Assembly: GCA_017429835.1 (NCBI GenBank)
Contig: JAFROD010000051.1
Span: 25,418-89,417 of the forward strand
Reading direction: 5' to 3'
From: Oscillospiraceae bacterium
Lineage (GTDB): Bacteria > Bacillota > Clostridia > Oscillospirales > Oscillospiraceae
DNA length: 64,000 nucleotides
In this document: positions 61,094 through 64,000 of the stretch, piece after piece
Layout: each line of letters opens with the position of its first letter
Position numbering within the stretch: the first letter of the stretch is position 1
The notes under the pieces: model-generated
Told to the model about the DNA's origin: nothing
Databases searched by the model: none
What the model saw: only the letters and a program-made list of their open reading frames with translations
Position numbers and translations under genes: made by a program

Positions 61094-64000
61094 ATGAAAC
61101 ACTTCGCAAAAATCCTGGCACTGCTCTTGACCCTTGCGATGATCCTCAGCATGCTGCCGACCATCGCATTCGCGGCTGAGAGCAAAGACGACGTGTGGGC
61201 GCTGATTAACGATTATGAAGCCTCACACCTCAAGCGCGGCCCCAAAGAAGCCTCTGCCGACGATTATGCGGCAATGGCAGGCAACATCGCCAACCTTGTT
61301 ATGAGTTCCAACGACTACAAGGAAGGCACCTGCACCTATGATGCAGAATCCGGCAACTCGTTCTTCTTCTGGGAGAGCGCAGACGGTGAGCCGAACGGCT
61401 ACTCCCCCCGTCTGAGAGCCCAGATCCACAAGAACGCGACCGGCGCAGATCCGGAGGACTATGCGGCGACCGAGACCAAGTCCTTCGCGGTCAAGGGCGG
61501 CAATCCCAGCTCCACGAACGTCGCTGTTTTCCAGCCCTACTACGGCATCGACAGCAGCTTCACGACCCAGTATAAGCTGGAAGGCGAGTCCATCGCTGCG
61601 GCGACGGGCGGCACCTGCACGACCTACCTGACCACCAACGCAACGATCTCCCAGATCGGCGCGGCCCTGTCCAACTGCGGCGTCGTCATCTTCGACTCCC
61701 ACGGCGACACGGACTACTACGTCTCCGGTTCTGATGACTACGTGACGCAGGCGAACACCTCCTACCTCTGCCTGCAGACCAGCAGCGGCTGGACCTCCGC
61801 GGACAAGGCCTCCGCTACCGGCACCTACGGCACTTATTATCACGCTTATAACGCCGGCAGCAACGGCAACATGTACTACTACTGCTTCGACGGTACCGCG
61901 ATGGCGAACCACATGAGCGGCAGCTGCAACAACCTCGTTTGGATGGCGATCTGCCTCGGCATGGCGACCACCGGTCTGCACGCTCCTCTGCGCAACGCGG
62001 GCGTTGAAGTCGTCTACGGCTATTCACAGTCGACCTCCTTCGACGGCGACTATGAGTACGAGGAAGACTTCTGGAACAAGATGAAGGCCGGCGAGACCGT
62101 CGCGACGGCATTCGCCTACATGACCCGTACCTACAAGTGGGACCCCGCCTATGCATCTGATTCCAGCTACAACACCATCGGCAAGGCGAGATACAACTAC
62201 GTTGCGTTCCCGAACATCGTATCTGACGAAGATACATATCAGGGCCACCGCACGACGAACCCGAGCAGCGCGACCGCTGCAAACAGCACGACTTATAACT
62301 CCGCATACGGCGCCTGCAACATCCAGACGGTCAACTCCACCTGGACGCTCCTCGGCGAGCCGGAGCCCGCAACCGTTACCCTGATGGCAGGCTCCAGCCA
62401 GTACGGCTCCACCATCTCCACCACGACCAACACCGCCACCACCCTGCCGAGCTACAGCGGCACGGTTCCCACCGGCTACACCTTCGCCGGCTGGACAGAT
62501 TCCGCCATCAGCGGCACGACCAACTCTCGGCCCACGCTGTACAACGGCACCTTCACCCCCAGCGCAACTACCACTACTCTGTACGCCTGCTTCTCCAAGG
62601 CCGACGCGAACGGCGGCAGCGGCAACTATGAAAAAGTCGTTTCCACCAGAGCCAACAGCGACTTTGAAGACGGCACCTACCTGATCGTTTGCGAAAGCAA
62701 CAATGTTGCCTTCAACGGCGGCCTTGACACGCTGGATGCTGTCAGCAACACCATCTCCGTTACGATCAGCAATAACACCATTGAGTCCAACTCCACCACG
62801 GACGCGGCTACTTTCACGTACTCTTCCTCGGACGGCTCCTTCCTGAGCGCTTCCGGCAAGTACATCGGCAGATCTGCAAACACCAACGGTCTGGATTCCA
62901 GCACCAGCGCGCTGTCGAACACCGTTTCCCTGAACGGCACGAACGTCGACATTGTCGGCGCCGGCGGCGCTTACCTGCGCTACAATCAGACCAGCGGTCA
63001 GTACCGCTTCCGTTACTTCAAGAGCAGCAGCTATTCCTCGCAGCAGCCCATCCAGCTCTACAAGCTGGCAGCGGGCGGCAACACCTACACCACCACGATC
63101 AGCTCCTGCAGCCACAACTATCAGGTCAGCAGCACCGTGGCTGCCACCTGCACCGTGACCGGCGCAATTGAGTACACCTGCTCGATCTGCGGCGACAGCT
63201 ACATTGAAGAGACGCCCGCCCTCGGCCACAACATGGTTGCCGGCACGGTTCATGCGGCGACCTGCACCGAAGAAGGCTACACCGAGTACGCCTGCTCTCG
63301 CTGCAACGCAACCGACATCGGTGACATCGTTGCCGCGACCGGCCACGTTGACGCGAACAGCGACGACACCTGCGACGTCTGCGGCGCTGACCTGTCCACG
63401 CCGGCAGTCACCTCCGGCTGGTACCTGGTTGACGATTACACCAACCTGGAAGACGGCATCTACGCCCTCATCACCCCGAACAACTACGCGTTCAACGGCA
63501 CGATCTCCAGCGGTCACGGTCAGAAGACCGACGACGCGTTCTCCTGGGATGCGAACGGCTATTCCGCTACCGCTCCTTCCGGAACGCTCGAGCTGACCTT
63601 CACCTCCACCGCGAACGGCTTCACGCTTTACAACGCGACCCTCGGCTATCTGTACGCTTCCAAGGCTTCGTCCGGCGGTCTTGCGTTCCACGCATCCGAG
63701 GACAGCGGCTGGAGCTTCAGCGCGGACGGCGGTCTGTATGCTGCCAACAGCGCGCACCTGCGCTCCTACAACGACACCTTCCGTACCTATGCGGGCAACT
63801 CCAACGCAACGATCGGTCTTGCTCATAAGGTCGAGAGTGCCGTTCAGCACGAGCACACCCCGGAGAACGTTGCGGCTGTCGCTGCGACCTGCACCACCGC
63901 CGGCACGACGGCAGGCACCGTCTGCTCCGTATGCGGCGCGGTCATTTCCGGCTGTGAAGAAGTTGCGGCTCTCGGCCATGACTGGGTTGCCGGTACGCCT
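61094..64000 (+). CDS. Large secreted caspase-like protein with CxxC modules (3' end beyond window)
   Basis: At least 969 residues, open to the window edge. It starts MKHFAKILALLLTLAMILSM, a signal peptide ending AFA-A near residue 28. The N-terminal region (about 30-370) has VVIFDSHGDTDYY with His203-Gly204, and LVWMAICLGMATTGLH with Cys287 after a hydrophobic strand. This is the His-Gly ... Cys layout of clan CD (caspase/gingipain-fold) peptidases. Next are a Listeria-Bacteroides repeat (GYTFAGWTD...LYACF), two related DG-x-Y beta-rich domains of about 140 residues, and CxxC modules with repeated CxxxGxxxYxCSxCG-type motifs. Codon use strongly prefers C at third positions, suggesting high expression. 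Peptidase activity is inference. Confidence 0.85.
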   Translation, partial: MKHFAKILALLLTLAMILSMLPTIAFAAESKDDVWALINDYEASHLKRGPKEASADDYAAMAGNIANLVMSSNDYKEGTCTYDAESGNSFFFWESADGEPNGYSPRLRAQIHKNATGADPEDYAATETKSFAVKGGNPSSTNVAVFQPYYGIDSSFTTQYKLEGESIAAATGGTCTTYLTTNATISQIGAALSNCGVVIFDSHGDTDYYVSGSDDYVTQANTSYLCLQTSSGWTSADKASATGTYGTYYHAYNAGSNGNMYYYCFDGTAMANHMSGSCNNLVWMAICLGMATTGLHAPLRNAGVEVVYGYSQSTSFDGDYEYEEDFWNKMKAGETVATAFAYMTRTYKWDPAYASDSSYNTIGKARYNYVAFPNIVSDEDTYQGHRTTNPSSATAANSTTYNSAYGACNIQTVNSTWTLLGEPEPATVTLMAGSSQYGSTISTTTNTATTLPSYSGTVPTGYTFAGWTDSAISGTTNSRPTLYNGTFTPSATTTTLYACFSKADANGGSGNYEKVVSTRANSDFEDGTYLIVCESNNVAFNGGLDTLDAVSNTISVTISNNTIESNSTTDAATFTYSSSDGSFLSASGKYIGRSANTNGLDSSTSALSNTVSLNGTNVDIVGAGGAYLRYNQTSGQYRFRYFKSSSYSSQQPIQLYKLAAGGNTYTTTISSCSHNYQVSSTVAATCTVTGAIEYTCSICGDSYIEETPALGHNMVAGTVHAATCTEEGYTEYACSRCNATDIGDIVAATGHVDANSDDTCDVCGADLSTPAVTSGWYLVDDYTNLEDGIYALITPNNYAFNGTISSGHGQKTDDAFSWDANGYSATAPSGTLELTFTSTANGFTLYNATLGYLYASKASSGGLAFHASEDSGWSFSADGGLYAANSAHLRSYNDTFRTYAGNSNATIGLAHKVESAVQHEHTPENVAAVAATCTTAGTTAGTVCSVCGAVISGCEEVAALGHDWVAGTP

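Noticed and set aside
62024..63979. 651-codon minus-strand frame inside the secreted protein gene
   Set aside because: Gly/Val/Arg/Ala-rich translation opposite a gene with extreme codon bias. The plus strand has signal peptide, promoter and recognisable modules.
1..64000. CRISPR arrays, rRNA, tRNA, insertion sequences, prophage
   Set aside because: I saw no regularly spaced repeats, rRNA or tRNA signatures, transposase or integrase motifs, or phage structural genes by eye. A tRNA scan was not possible.

Overview
The window looks like chromosomal DNA of a spore-forming anaerobic Firmicute, most likely a Clostridia/Oscillospirales-type gut bacterium of moderate G+C. Reasons: sporulation genes (yqfC, yqfD, ylbJ), a valine T-box leader before valS, a Clostridia-type small Cys protein (DUF6472-like), the order yqfC-yqfD-phoH-ybeY-era-yqzL-recO, and a thiolase/3-hydroxybutyryl-CoA dehydrogenase pair typical of butyrate metabolism. 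I see no rRNA, tRNA, CRISPR array, phage gene or insertion sequence. Almost every gene is on the minus strand, so transcription runs from high to low coordinates.

Region 1 (1-18.8 kb) is housekeeping: valS with its T-box, a phosphohexomutase, a coiled-coil protein, coaD, rsmD, uvrC, an HPr-like protein, mutS2, recO, yqzL, era, ybeY, phoH, yqfD and yqfC. Two plus-strand genes follow (ylbJ and a 69-residue Cys protein), then a PLP aminotransferase, galE, a DUF6472-like protein and a TIGR03936-type protein.

Region 2 (about 18.7-57.9 kb) is a very long, tightly packed co-directional array of about 35 genes. It contains a complete-looking Wzx/Wzy surface-polysaccharide locus. A strong sigma-A-type promoter sits at its head (57907-57935). 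The first genes are a PqqD-like protein, an S24/S26 peptidase-like protein with a Ser/His signature, and a PF14907-type nucleotidyltransferase. Next come a PglF/CapD-type dehydratase, the initiating sugar-phosphate transferase, an HpcH/HpaI aldolase and a D-2-hydroxyacid dehydrogenase, a GT4, WbpO/WbpP-type enzymes for an N-acetylhexosaminuronic acid, a GT2, an EpsG-type polymerase, a left-handed beta-helix acyltransferase, a NodB-like deacetylase, TupA-type ATP-grasp and CapA-type proteins, a pyruvyltransferase fused to an FrhB-type iron-sulfur module, rfbA/rfbC/rfbB, more glycosyltransferases, a GNAT and a DegT aminotransferase, an ATP-grasp with an opine-type dehydrogenase, the Wzx flippase, two GT2s, VanZ, hbd and thl, a second PF14907 protein, an acyltransferase, a CapE-type dehydratase and a second rfbA. 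The second rfbA overlaps a TIGR03960-type radical SAM gene by ATGA. The enzyme set suggests a polysaccharide carrying amino sugars, an aminouronic acid, a dTDP-sugar and possibly amino-acid or opine-like and pyruvate decorations. No chain-length regulator (Wzz), tyrosine kinase or transcriptional regulator is visible in the locus.

Region 3 (57.9-64 kb) encodes two secreted proteins from divergent promoters: a 976-residue GH25 muramidase with five Ig-like repeats, and a very large protein truncated by the window end. The latter has a caspase-like (clan CD) His-Gly/Cys signature, a Listeria-Bacteroides repeat and CxxC modules that are also found in the GH25 protein.

The most unusual content is the set of peptide- and amino-acid-type enzymes embedded in the polysaccharide operon, the pyruvyltransferase-FrhB fusion, and the secreted caspase-like protein.
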